Below are positions 1 through 8,422 of a stretch of 64,000 nucleotides of DNA, piece after piece. How positions within the stretch are numbered: the first letter of the stretch is position 1; each line of letters opens with the position of its first letter. The stretch comes from Bryobacterales bacterium (GTDB taxonomy: Bacteria > Acidobacteriota > Terriglobia > Bryobacterales > Bryobacteraceae), in the NCBI GenBank assembly GCA_020847045.1, contig JADLCT010000015.1:36944-100943 (forward strand), read 5' to 3'. Below the pieces are notes generated by a model. That model saw nothing but the letters and a program-made list of their open reading frames with translations. It had not been told where the DNA came from and ran no database searches. Made by a program: the position numbers and the translations under genes.

Positions 1-37
1 CGCGGAGCGTGGGCCGCGGGCGAATCCCCAGTATCGC

Positions 38-1732
38 TCAGCGGCCAGTCCGCTTCACATCCACGTAGAGGGCTCCAGTTTCGGCCTGTCCGGCTTTCAC
101 CAGGGGCTCCAGTTGTCCCGGTCCCTGGGGCAGCGAAGCGCGAGCAATCGTGGCGGACTCGGCGCCAGCTTCGAAATTCTGCGCACCGGAGAAGGCGCCC
201 AGCCGAACCTCGACCCGGCCCGGCGCGGCGGCCTTGGCAAAGCGGACGGTGACGTCGTAGTGGCCTGAATTCCGCACATCCACCTCCCAGTGGCCAATGC
301 CGTTGGCCTCCCAACTGGCCCGTGGACCGCGCCAGTCCTGGCGCGTGAGAGTGACGGGATTCTCCTGCGGCGCGCCCAGTGCGATGCGCGGCGGCTCGAA
401 ATTGCGTTCGGCGGAGACGGAGGCGAACCACTCCTCAACGCCCTTGCGCATGCCGGCCACGATGCCGGGTTCGCTGCTGGCGATGTCGTGCTGTTCAGCC
501 GGATCAGCGGCCAGATCGTAGAGTTCTCCGCCGTTCACGAGCTTGTACTGTTGCGTGCGCGCGGCGCAGGCGCGGAAGAGTTCGGGACGGTCGCCACGGT
601 GCCATTGCGTGTAGAGCGTGCGCCCGGGCCACGCCGCGGTCCGCCCTTCCAAAAGTGGAACCAGGCTGCGCCCGTCCATGATCCGCCCGGCGGGGGTGCG
701 TCCGGGCGGGAGTTTGACGCCGCATAGTTCGGCCAGAGTGGGAACCACGTCGATATGCGCGGCGATGCGGTCCACCTGCGCGGGCTTCACGCGGCCGGGC
801 CAGCGGAAGAAAAACGGCACGCGGATGCCGCCCTGGTAGACTGTGCCCTTGCGCCCACGCATGCCGGCGTTGTAGCGCGGCTGTTGCGGGCCGTTATCCG
901 TGAGGAAGATCAGGATCGTGTCGCGGTCGAGTTCGAGGCGCGTCAGCGCGGCCAACAGACGTCCCATGTTCTCGTCCAGGTTGCGGCACATGCCATACAC
1001 CTTGGCCGTTGTCTCATCGAGGCCCTTGGCGGCAAATGGCTTCCAGTATTCATCGGCGATTTGCAATGGCGTGTGCGGCGCGTTGGTGGCAATGTAGGTG
1101 AAGAACGGATGGCGGCGGTTGCGCTCCACGAAGGCGATGGCCTCCCGGAAGAAGATGTCGGTGCAGTAGCCGGAGCGCTTCTCCCACTTGCCTTGCACCT
1201 TGAGCAGTGGATCGGTATACAGGTTGCCCGGCGGGTCAGAGGGCTGCGTGAGGCCGCCTCCCGTGCACACGACGGAGTCCTCAAAGCCCTGGTCCATGGG
1301 GCGCAAGGGGTAGTTATCGCCGAGATGCCATTTGCCGAAGATCCCCGTGCGGTATCCGGCGGGCTTCAGGATTTCGGCCAGTGTCACTTCGTCGGGCCAC
1401 ATCATGGACCGCCCCAGGTAGGTGTCCACAATGCCCGTACGGTAGTTGTAACGGCCCGTGAGCAGCGACGACCGCGTGGGCGAGCACACCGGACACACCT
1501 GAAACTGCGTGAACTGGGCGCTCTCCCGGCCGATGCGGTCGAGATTGGGCGTGCTCAGATGCGGATTGCCGTGCAGCGAGAGGTCGCCATAGCCCTGGTC
1601 ATCGCTCATCACGAGGATGACGTTGGGAGGCCGCCGCGACTGGCCGCGCGCCGCCGTTTGGACGAAGGGAGCGGCGAGAGACGTGGCGAAGGAGGCCGTG
1701 AAGGATTGGGCAAGGCGGCGGCGGGTGAGCAT
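38..1732 (-). CDS. TAT-exported sulfatase, arylsulfatase A-like
   Basis: Type I sulfatase that would hydrolyse a sulfate ester, probably on a glycan, outside the cytoplasm. The N-terminus carries a twin-arginine signal (MLTRRRLAQS, residues 1-10) followed by a hydrophobic stretch. A metal-binding DD pair lies at about 44-45, and the formylglycine motif CSPTR starts at C83. The final ~110 residues look like a beta-sandwich tail after the sulfatase core. At 564 aa it is slightly long for the family because of that tail. It starts 6 nt after the stop of the upstream sulfatase, and a GAGG ribosome site overlaps that stop, so it is the last gene of a three-gene operon. The family is clear; the substrate cannot be read from sequence. 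Confidence 0.93.
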   Translation of the reverse strand: MLTRRRLAQSFTASFATSLAAPFVQTAARGQSRRPPNVILVMSDDQGYGDLSLHGNPHLSTPNLDRIGRESAQFTQFQVCPVCSPTRSSLLTGRYNYRTGIVDTYLGRSMMWPDEVTLAEILKPAGYRTGIFGKWHLGDNYPLRPMDQGFEDSVVCTGGGLTQPSDPPGNLYTDPLLKVQGKWEKRSGYCTDIFFREAIAFVERNRRHPFFTYIATNAPHTPLQIADEYWKPFAAKGLDETTAKVYGMCRNLDENMGRLLAALTRLELDRDTILIFLTDNGPQQPRYNAGMRGRKGTVYQGGIRVPFFFRWPGRVKPAQVDRIAAHIDVVPTLAELCGVKLPPGRTPAGRIMDGRSLVPLLEGRTAAWPGRTLYTQWHRGDRPELFRACAARTQQYKLVNGGELYDLAADPAEQHDIASSEPGIVAGMRKGVEEWFASVSAERNFEPPRIALGAPQENPVTLTRQDWRGPRASWEANGIGHWEVDVRNSGHYDVTVRFAKAAAPGRVEVRLGAFSGAQNFEAGAESATIARASLPQGPGQLEPLVKAGQAETGALYVDVKRTGR

Positions 1733-1738
1733 GTTTCC

Positions 1739-3172
1739 TCAAACGGGCGGCGTAGCGGACTCGGCGCCGGTCAGGCCCTGGTCCGACTTCGCCGGGTCAT
1801 AGTTCGGATTGGGTGTGGGCATGATGGCGCGCGTTGCACGGCGCCACCGGTCCAAACGGGTGCGCAGGGCCGCGGCTCGTTTTGCTTCGCGGCGGGACAA
1901 GTTGGTCTGCTCGCCCGGGTCTGAATCGAGGTTGTAGAGTTCCAGCCGGTGGTCCTCATAAAACTCGATCAGCTTCCAGTTTCCGGAGCGAATCGCCCCA
2001 CCGGGCGCACCTCCCTGGTTCGAATAATGGGGGTAGTGCCAGTAGAGCGCCTCCCGGCGCGGCTTGCGGCCGCCGGTGAGCAACGGCAGCAGGTTCACGC
2101 CGTCGAGGTTCGCTGGAATCCCGAGGCCGGCTGCGGCCAGGGCCGTGGGGAACAGGTCCGTGGAGCAGACCGGCGCGTCACTGACGGCCGGGGCGGCGCG
2201 GCCCTTCCAGCGGATCATGAACGGCACGCGGATTCCCCCTTCATAGAGGTGCCCCTTGCCGGCGCGTAGCGGCGCGTTATTGGTGACGAACTTTTTGCTG
2301 GAGCCTTCATAGCGCAGCCCGCCATTGTCGGCCAGAAAGTAGACGAGCGTGTTCTCCGCCAGGCCGAGCGCGTCGAGCTTGGCCATCAGGCGTCCAAACG
2401 CCAAGTCCATCGCCTCGACCATCGCTCCATAGACGGGGTCGCCCTGAGCGGCTCCGCTACCGGCCTTGCGCCTGTACTTCTCCACGAGCGACTCGGGCGC
2501 GCCCAGCGGGATGTGAACGCTGTAGTGAGGCAGGTAGAGGAAGAAGGGACGGTCCTTGTTCTCCTCGATGAAGGCCTCCGCCCGCCGCGTCAGGTAATCG
2601 GCCAGGTACTCGTGCTCATGCGGTGGGGGCGTGGTGAGCCCGGCGATATTGTAGGGCGGCCACCAGGAGCGCGGAGAGCCCGACGATGTGCCGCCAATGT
2701 TCCGGTCAAAGCCCTGCTCCACCGGTGAGAAGCCTTCCCCGCCCAGATGCCACTTGCCGATGCTCGCCGAAACGTAACCTGCCGGCTTGAGAGCCTCGGC
2801 CAACGTCACATGATCGAGCGGCAGCTCCGTGCGCGTGCGTGGGCACAGGGCGCGCGCCGTGGGCCACTGCTTGCGTCCGGCAATCCAATCGGTGACGCCC
2901 GAACGCACGGGGTATTGGCCCGTGAGAACGCTGGCGCGTGTGGGCGAGCAGACCGGGCAGGCGGCGTAGCCATTGGTGAAGCGGACGCTTTCGCGCGCAA
3001 AACGGTCGAGATGGGGGGTCTCGTAAAAGGTGCTGCCATAGCAGCCGAGATCGCGCCAGCCATAGTCGTCTATGAGCACAAGCACGATGTTGGGCGGCCG
3101 CCTGCTTTGCGCGGGCGCGGCCACCGCCAGCGAGGCGGCCAGAAAGGAACGGCGCGTGGTGGTCGTGGTCAT
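1739..3172 (-). CDS. Exported sulfatase
   Basis: Second sulfatase of the operon, 477 aa from the chosen start. The reading frame stays open far upstream (to 3550), but that extension lies inside the preceding acyltransferase gene. The ATG at 3172-3170 overlaps that gene's TGA as ATGA and is followed at once by a signal-like segment (TTTTTRRSFLAASLAVAAP). The metal-binding DD is near residues 35-36 and the formylglycine motif CSPTR starts at C75. A typical N-acetylgalactosamine-6-sulfatase/arylsulfatase-like core fills the rest. The 4-nt overlap indicates translational coupling. The substrate is unknown; the acetyltransferase neighbour hints at an amino-sugar-containing sulfated glycan. Confidence 0.93.
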   Translation of the reverse strand: MTTTTTRRSFLAASLAVAAPAQSRRPPNIVLVLIDDYGWRDLGCYGSTFYETPHLDRFARESVRFTNGYAACPVCSPTRASVLTGQYPVRSGVTDWIAGRKQWPTARALCPRTRTELPLDHVTLAEALKPAGYVSASIGKWHLGGEGFSPVEQGFDRNIGGTSSGSPRSWWPPYNIAGLTTPPPHEHEYLADYLTRRAEAFIEENKDRPFFLYLPHYSVHIPLGAPESLVEKYRRKAGSGAAQGDPVYGAMVEAMDLAFGRLMAKLDALGLAENTLVYFLADNGGLRYEGSSKKFVTNNAPLRAGKGHLYEGGIRVPFMIRWKGRAAPAVSDAPVCSTDLFPTALAAAGLGIPANLDGVNLLPLLTGGRKPRREALYWHYPHYSNQGGAPGGAIRSGNWKLIEFYEDHRLELYNLDSDPGEQTNLSRREAKRAAALRTRLDRWRRATRAIMPTPNPNYDPAKSDQGLTGAESATPPV

Positions 3173-4281
3173 AGCTTGATGAAGATCTTCCGGCGGTAGA
3201 GCCAGACACAGACATAGATCTGAAAGGCGACCACGGCGCAGGAGGCAAGCGCCTTTCCCCATGCGCCCCACCATTCGATGGGCCACAGCAGCAGGGCGGC
3301 CGCGGCGCGTTCCATCCAGCCGTGCAGCATCTCGTGGAACAGATATATAAAGATGGAGTTGGCGCCCACGATGGCGCCGGTTCTGGCCCAGCGGCGTAGC
3401 TGGCGCACATCGCACAGGTAGTAGAACGCGGCCAGCACCCACAGCGTTATGCCCGTGCTCGCCAGAGCGAACGAAGCGGTCCAGATCTTTTTGTTGATCG
3501 GGATGACGGCGTTGAGAGCGAGTCCGGCTGCCAGCGCGGCGGCGCCCCACCCGGCCAGTGTACGCAGCTTGGCTCCGCCGGTGCGGGTGCTCTTCAGCAG
3601 CCAGCCGGCCATGACGCCGAAAATCGTGTTCGCGGCCGATGAGACACAGTTAATGGTGGCGTAGCCGCCCCCCCAGTGGCGTCCCAGCAGCACGCCGTCG
3701 AGCCAGTAGCCGGGGTTGGCATTGCTGTCGTACGGCCCGGTTACGCCAGCGGGACGGGCAAAGTTGTAGAACCCCCAGTGGAGCGCGAGCAGGGCCGCGG
3801 CGAGTCCGGCCTGGGCGCGCCAGCCGCGATGTAGCACAAGGTAGGCGGCCAGGTAGGTGAAGGAGAGCTGGCCAAGGACGTTGATCAGGTCGGCGTTGGG
3901 GCGTCCGGCGCTGATCGAGCGCGCCACCATGCCCCAGAACAGGAGCAGGGCGCAGCGTTTGAGAACGTGCCGGAACAGATCGCCCTCCGTGGCGCCCTCC
4001 GCGCGGCGCTTGTCGAAGGCCCATGGCATGGCGGCTCCGACAATGAACATAAAGAAGGGTTGGATGAGGTCCCAGGCGTTAAAACCGTGCCAGACGGCGT
4101 GAGTGAACTGGAATTCGAGCGGGGCGATCCAGGGGATGTCCTTCAGATGGTGCAGACCGAAGCCGTTGGAGAACATCCAGATCATGGTGAAGCCGCGGAA
4201 CGCGTCGATCGAGAAGACGCGGGCGGCGGCCGGCAGCGGGGGGGCGGAGGAGGGCGAAGGCGGTGAAGCGACAGCAGCCAT
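3169..4281 (-). CDS. DUF5009 / HGSNAT-like membrane acyltransferase
   Basis: Polytopic membrane protein of 370 aa in the family of heparan-alpha-glucosaminide N-acetyltransferase and bacterial NagX (DUF5009/DUF1624). The diagnostic N-terminal signature RVFSIDAFRGFTM lies at about residues 21-33. An acidic/aromatic first loop (HAVWHGFNAWDLIQPFFMF) and about ten hydrophobic segments follow. Family members transfer acetyl groups across the membrane onto amino sugars or help import them. It is the first gene of an operon, with its stop overlapping the start of a sulfatase and a second sulfatase after that. It is divergent from the RmuC-like gene. Family assignment is good; the exact acceptor sugar is inference. 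Confidence 0.85.
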   Translation of the reverse strand: MAAVASPPSPSSAPPLPAAARVFSIDAFRGFTMIWMFSNGFGLHHLKDIPWIAPLEFQFTHAVWHGFNAWDLIQPFFMFIVGAAMPWAFDKRRAEGATEGDLFRHVLKRCALLLFWGMVARSISAGRPNADLINVLGQLSFTYLAAYLVLHRGWRAQAGLAAALLALHWGFYNFARPAGVTGPYDSNANPGYWLDGVLLGRHWGGGYATINCVSSAANTIFGVMAGWLLKSTRTGGAKLRTLAGWGAAALAAGLALNAVIPINKKIWTASFALASTGITLWVLAAFYYLCDVRQLRRWARTGAIVGANSIFIYLFHEMLHGWMERAAAALLLWPIEWWGAWGKALASCAVVAFQIYVCVWLYRRKIFIKL

Positions 4282-4430
4282 CGACCGGCATTATATAAGG
4301 CTTGGGCCGCACGGGGGCCAGCCGTGGCTGCCTGTGTCGAGGCTGGCTGTCGCGGTGGGCGGGCCCGTCCAGCCTAAACATTTCCATTAGGACTGCCGAT
4401 AGTCCAGTGAGTTTAGAACGGGAGACTACC

Positions 4431-6785
4431 GTGGAAACGCAACTGATGTATGTGATCAGCATCGTACTGGGCGTGGCGTTCGGCTACTTCATCGCCAACA
4501 TGATGTTCCGCAACGAGCGGAACGGCCTGGTCGCCCAAGGCCAGCAGGCGGGCGAGGCCGAACGGGCGAAGCTTGCCGATCAGGTGCGGCAGCAGGAGCT
4601 GCGCGTGACCGAGATCGAGAAGGAGCGTGAGCAGGAGCGCACCCAGATCGAACAGTTGCAGGAACAGAACGAAAAGTTGAAGGTTCTTCACAGTGAGTCG
4701 GGTGAGCGCGTGGCCGAAGCGCGGCGGGCCGCCGACGAATACTGGCAACAGATTGTAACCGAGTTGAAACAGGCGGCGGGCGGCGATGGAGGCCTGGTGC
4801 TGGAAAGCACGCGGCAGATCGAGGAACGCGTAAACGTGGCCGTGGCCGAAGCGCGTAGCGAGGCCGAGGAGCGGCTGGGAGCGGCTGTCCGGGAGGCGCG
4901 TGAAGAGGCGGCCGCCGAGTGGCGGCAGGCTGTGGAAGACGCACGGCGGCAGGAGCCTCCGCTGATGGCCGCTGTCGAGGATTCGGCCCGCGTGGAGGAG
5001 ATCGAGAACCTGCGGCGGGAGTTGGACGAGGTCCGCCGGCAGTCCGGGGAGAGCATCTTACAAGCCGTGGCCGAGGCGCGCGAAGAGGCGGCGGCGGAGT
5101 GGGGACCCGTCGTCGAAGCCGCTCGCGGAGAAGCGGCGCAACGGGCGCAGAGCGATGCCGTCGCGGCCATGCAGCGGGAAGAGGAGCAGTGGCAGCACGC
5201 CGTGGCCGAAGCCCGGCAGCAGGCCGAAGAACAGTGGCAGCAGGCGCTGGCCGAGGCGCGGCGGCAGGCTGAGTTTGAGCGGGAACAGGCGGCCGAGCAG
5301 AGCATGTCGGCGGCGGCGAGAATCGCCACGATGACCGAAGAGCTGCGGGCCATGCGCGCCCAGGTGGAGGAGTTGCAGTCGGCGCAGGCGGCCCGGCGGG
5401 AGACGGCGCTGGCGGCAGCCGGACCGGAAACCGTCACAGCCAGCCTCCCGGAGGCCGCTCCCGCGGTGATCCCAGATGCCATGCTGGAAACCTTCCGCAC
5501 GGTGGCCGCTGAGGCGTTGCAGGCGAACAACCAGAAATTCCTGGACCTGGCGCAAGTGGCCCTGGAGCGGATCCAGGAGACGGCGCAGCCGCAAACATCC
5601 GGCTACTCCAGCGCCGTGCACGAGCTCATAAAGCCCATCTGCGAAACACTGGCGCGTGTGGACTCCAATCTCGGACAGTTTGAGAAGGATCGCCAGGACA
5701 CGCTCGCGAACCTCACAGAGATGGTGTCGGGCCTGGTGGAGCAGGGCAAGGATCTGCGGCGGGAAACCTCGGGGCTTGCACGCGCCCTGCACCCCGCGGC
5801 GGCGCGCGGCCGTTGGAGCGAGGTGCAATTGCGGCGTGTCGCCGAACTGGCGGGCATGGTCGAGCACTGCGACTACGATGGCGGCGATGCCGCCGGACGC
5901 AATGAGATGGTTGTGCACCTGCCAAACCGCCGCGACATCGTGGTGGACGCCAACGTTTCCTTGTCGGCCTATCTGGAGTCCCTCGAAGCCGGTGACGATG
6001 CCACACGCGCGGCAAAGCTACGTGAACATGCCGGCCTCGTCAGGACGCACCTTGCGCATCTGGCCGGTGCGGAGTACTGGAGCCGGTTCGCCTCCCCGCC
6101 CGAATTTGTTGTCGCGTTCCTGCCGAGCGAGTCCATCTTCAGCGCGGCTCTGGAGCACGATCCCGCACTGGTCGAATTCGGCGCTGAGAACCGCGTCATC
6201 CTGGCCACGCCCACGACGTTGATTGCTCTCCTGAAGGCTACCTCCTACGGATGGCGCCAGCAGCAACTGGCCGATACCGCCAATACCGTCCGTGAACTGG
6301 GCAGAACTCTCTATGACCGGCTGATCACCTTTACCGGCCACATGGAAGATCTGCGCCGGAGTCTGGAACGCAGCGTCGACTGCTATAACCGGGGCGCCGC
6401 CTCGCTTGAATCCCGCGTGTTGGTGAACGCCCGCAAATTCCAGGAGCTCTGCGGAATCGAATCGCCGGAGCTTCCGTTTCTCGATCCCGTGGAATCCCTG
6501 CCTCGCTCGCTGCAAGCGCTGGAAAGCGCTACGAGTGCCGGTCCCGGCCCGGCGGCTTTGCTGACGGAGGCAGGAGCAACCTTTACGGACACTGACGCTT
6601 CGACACAGGATGCCCCCCAGGGCAGTGAGGTGGAAGCACCGGTGATCGAACTCCCCATCGTTCCCGTGTCCTCACCGGTCATCGTGAGCGAGCCGAGGGT
6701 GGTAAGCGAGGCCAACGTGGTCAGCGAACCCCGCGTGGTGAGCCAGCCGACCTTCGTCAACGAGGAACAACCGGTAACGCGATAA
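4431..6785 (+). CDS. rmuC: RmuC-family protein with long coiled coil
   Basis: RmuC-type protein, a membrane-anchored family with a PD-(D/E)XK-nuclease-like core linked to limiting DNA rearrangement. I chose GTG at 4431, preceded by GGGAG at 4420-4424; the open frame further upstream has no ribosome site. The resulting protein has 784 aa. A single membrane helix lies at about residues 5-22. About 330 residues of Glu/Ala/Arg/Gln-rich coiled coil follow, with repeated units resembling VAEAREEAAAEW. The RmuC core comes next, with features such as RGRWSEVQLRRVAELAGM, NRRDIVVDANVSLSAYL and ATPTTLIALLKATSYGWRQQ. It ends in a Val/Ser/Glu-rich repeat tail. E. coli RmuC is ~475 aa, so the coiled coil is unusually long. 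Confidence 0.85.
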   Translation: METQLMYVISIVLGVAFGYFIANMMFRNERNGLVAQGQQAGEAERAKLADQVRQQELRVTEIEKEREQERTQIEQLQEQNEKLKVLHSESGERVAEARRAADEYWQQIVTELKQAAGGDGGLVLESTRQIEERVNVAVAEARSEAEERLGAAVREAREEAAAEWRQAVEDARRQEPPLMAAVEDSARVEEIENLRRELDEVRRQSGESILQAVAEAREEAAAEWGPVVEAARGEAAQRAQSDAVAAMQREEEQWQHAVAEARQQAEEQWQQALAEARRQAEFEREQAAEQSMSAAARIATMTEELRAMRAQVEELQSAQAARRETALAAAGPETVTASLPEAAPAVIPDAMLETFRTVAAEALQANNQKFLDLAQVALERIQETAQPQTSGYSSAVHELIKPICETLARVDSNLGQFEKDRQDTLANLTEMVSGLVEQGKDLRRETSGLARALHPAAARGRWSEVQLRRVAELAGMVEHCDYDGGDAAGRNEMVVHLPNRRDIVVDANVSLSAYLESLEAGDDATRAAKLREHAGLVRTHLAHLAGAEYWSRFASPPEFVVAFLPSESIFSAALEHDPALVEFGAENRVILATPTTLIALLKATSYGWRQQQLADTANTVRELGRTLYDRLITFTGHMEDLRRSLERSVDCYNRGAASLESRVLVNARKFQELCGIESPELPFLDPVESLPRSLQALESATSAGPGPAALLTEAGATFTDTDASTQDAPQGSEVEAPVIELPIVPVSSPVIVSEPRVVSEANVVSEPRVVSQPTFVNEEQPVTR

Positions 6786-6908
6786 CCGTCGTGCAGGACC
6801 GGCGTTTCGCCTGGTCATGAGAACGATGTAAAAGCAATGTAAAAGGCTGCAAACCACGCAACCCTCTTGCGCTCGCTCACATCCTACCCGTTGGAAGGAG
6901 TGACCAAG

Positions 6909-7427
6909 ATGAAAAAGAGTCTGATGGGTTTGGCCATTGCGATGTTGCTGGCCGCGCCTTCGATGTTTGGCGCGGTGAACGCGGACAAAGTCCGCAAAGA
7001 ACTGGTGACGCTTCCGTTCTACAGCATCTTCGACAACTTGAGTTTTCGCGTGGACGGCTCGACGGTTACGCTGATGGGCTCGGTGACGCGGCCCACGCTC
7101 AAGAGTTCCGCCGCGAATGTGACGGCCCGAGTGGAGGGCGTGGAACACGTGGTGAACCAGATTGAGGTTCTGCCCCTGTCGCCGAACGACGACCGGATTC
7201 GCTGGGCGACGGCGCGCGCCATCTACGGACAGACGGCTCTGAACCGCTACGCCATGGGTGCGCAGCCGCCCATCCGGATCATCGTGAAGAACGGTGACGT
7301 GCGGCTGGAAGGCATTGTGGGCACGGAAATGGACCGGAACATCGCGTTTCTCGCGGCCAACGGCGTGCCCGGAGTGTTCACGGTGGAGAACCATCTGCGA
7401 GTGGAGCGCGGACGGTCAGTGAGCTAA
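6909..7427 (+). CDS. Exported protein with two BON domains
   Basis: Periplasmic protein of 172 aa. I start it at ATG 6909 because an AAGGAG site lies at 6895-6900 and a classic signal peptide (MKKSLMGLAIAMLLAAPSMFGA) follows. Two BON-type alpha/beta units follow, at about residues 24-85 and 95-170. Each has the pattern of a conserved glycine turn flanked by hydrophobic strands (VDGSTVTLMGSVTRP and VKNGDVRLEGIVGTEMDR). BON domains are known in OsmY-like and secretin-associated proteins and are thought to bind membranes or ligands. The gene appears monocistronic, with a terminator hairpin 22 nt downstream. The specific function is unknown. Confidence 0.85.
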   Translation: MKKSLMGLAIAMLLAAPSMFGAVNADKVRKELVTLPFYSIFDNLSFRVDGSTVTLMGSVTRPTLKSSAANVTARVEGVEHVVNQIEVLPLSPNDDRIRWATARAIYGQTALNRYAMGAQPPIRIIVKNGDVRLEGIVGTEMDRNIAFLAANGVPGVFTVENHLRVERGRSVS

Positions 7428-7449
7428 GCACAGATCCACGGTTCGAATC

Positions 7450-7481
7450 GGGGCGGACGCAGGTCCGCCCCATTTTCGTTT
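7450..7481 (+). terminator. Rho-independent terminator after the BON gene
   Basis: A perfect 9-bp stem, GGGGCGGAC (7450-7458) with GTCCGCCCC (7463-7471), encloses a GCAG loop. It is followed by ATTTTCGTTT. It lies 22 nt past the BON gene stop and before the epimerase gene, so it separates the two transcription units. Confidence 0.85.
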
Positions 7482-7540
7482 CACAGCACGGCGCCGGGCC
7501 GTTGACAGCCGGCGAGCCGCGTGGGACAAAATAAGGTCCC

Positions 7541-8422
7541 ATGGAGATCTTTGTGACAGGAGCCACCGGTTACATCGGCAGCGCGGTCAGCCGGGTCCTG
7601 CTGGAAAAGGGGCATACCGTCAGCGGCTTGGCCAGAAGCGGCGAGGCGGCCGCTGCGTTGAGCGCGGCAGGCGTCACGCCGGTGCGCGGCAGCCTGGAGG
7701 ATGCGGCCGCGCTGGAACAAGCGGCGGCCCGGGCCGGGGCCACGGTCCACACGGCCATGCCATGGGGAGAAGAGGCGGGAGCCGAGGATGCCCGCACCGT
7801 CGCCACGCTGATCCAGGCGCTCTCCGGCAGCAATAAGCCACTGGTGTACACAAGCGGCATCTGGCTGATGGGAGAAACCCAAGGACGCGTGGCGGGTGAA
7901 ATGTTCCCCGTGCGGCCTCCGGCGATGCTCTCCTGGAGACCGGCCGTGGAGCGCACCGTGCAGGACGCCAAGGAGCGTAACGTACGGGGCGTGGTGCTCC
8001 GTCCGGCCATGGTGTATGGGCGGGGCGGCGGCCTGGTGGGCATGATGTTGCGCCAGGCGCGCGAGCGTGGCGTGATCCAACTTCCCGGCACGGGAGCGAA
8101 CCATTGGAGCTTCGTTCACGTGGATGATCTGGCGGCGCTCTACCATCTGGCCATTGAACGCGCGGCGGCGGGGTCGCTCTACCTGGCCGCGCATGGCACG
8201 GCCGTCACGGCGCGGGCCGTCGCGGAGATGGCGGCCAAGACGGCCGGCGTTCCGGGGCGCGTCGAGTTTATCTCCGTGGATGCGGCGCGGGCGACAATGG
8301 GAATGATGGCCGATTGCCTGGTTCTCGATCAAAAGGTGTTAAGCACCAAAGCGGCGCGCGAGCTGGGTTGGAAGCCGTGCGGACCGGGCGTGCTGCAAGC
8401 GCTGGCGGCCGGCGCGGCGTGA
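7541..8422 (+). CDS. NAD-dependent epimerase/dehydratase-like extended SDR
   Basis: Extended short-chain dehydrogenase of 293 aa. The N-terminal Rossmann motif TGATGYIG (about residues 6-13) binds NAD(P). A VYTSG strand and a downstream PAMVYGRGG segment match the NAD-dependent epimerase family. The canonical YxxxK is not obvious, so it may be an atypical SDR, such as an NAD(P)-binding or ene-reductase-type member, and not a true sugar epimerase. Its TGA overlaps the GTG start of the next glycosyltransferase (GTGA). It is therefore the first gene of the glycan operon, which supports a nucleotide-sugar role by context only. Confidence 0.8.
   Translation: MEIFVTGATGYIGSAVSRVLLEKGHTVSGLARSGEAAAALSAAGVTPVRGSLEDAAALEQAAARAGATVHTAMPWGEEAGAEDARTVATLIQALSGSNKPLVYTSGIWLMGETQGRVAGEMFPVRPPAMLSWRPAVERTVQDAKERNVRGVVLRPAMVYGRGGGLVGMMLRQARERGVIQLPGTGANHWSFVHVDDLAALYHLAIERAAAGSLYLAAHGTAVTARAVAEMAAKTAGVPGRVEFISVDAARATMGMMADCLVLDQKVLSTKAARELGWKPCGPGVLQALAAGAA

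Noticed and set aside
755..1924. 389-aa plus-strand frame across the first two sulfatases
   Set aside because: Shadow of the minus-strand sulfatases, which carry clear catalytic motifs.
6797..6816. GACC-GGCG/CGCC-GGTC hairpin after the RmuC gene
   Set aside because: Has a bulge and no T run; too weak to call a terminator.
7434..7470. GGTTCGAATC near 7440 looks like a tRNA T-loop
   Set aside because: The flanking stem pairs in only three of five positions, no acceptor or anticodon arm can be drawn, and the region is the terminator hairpin.
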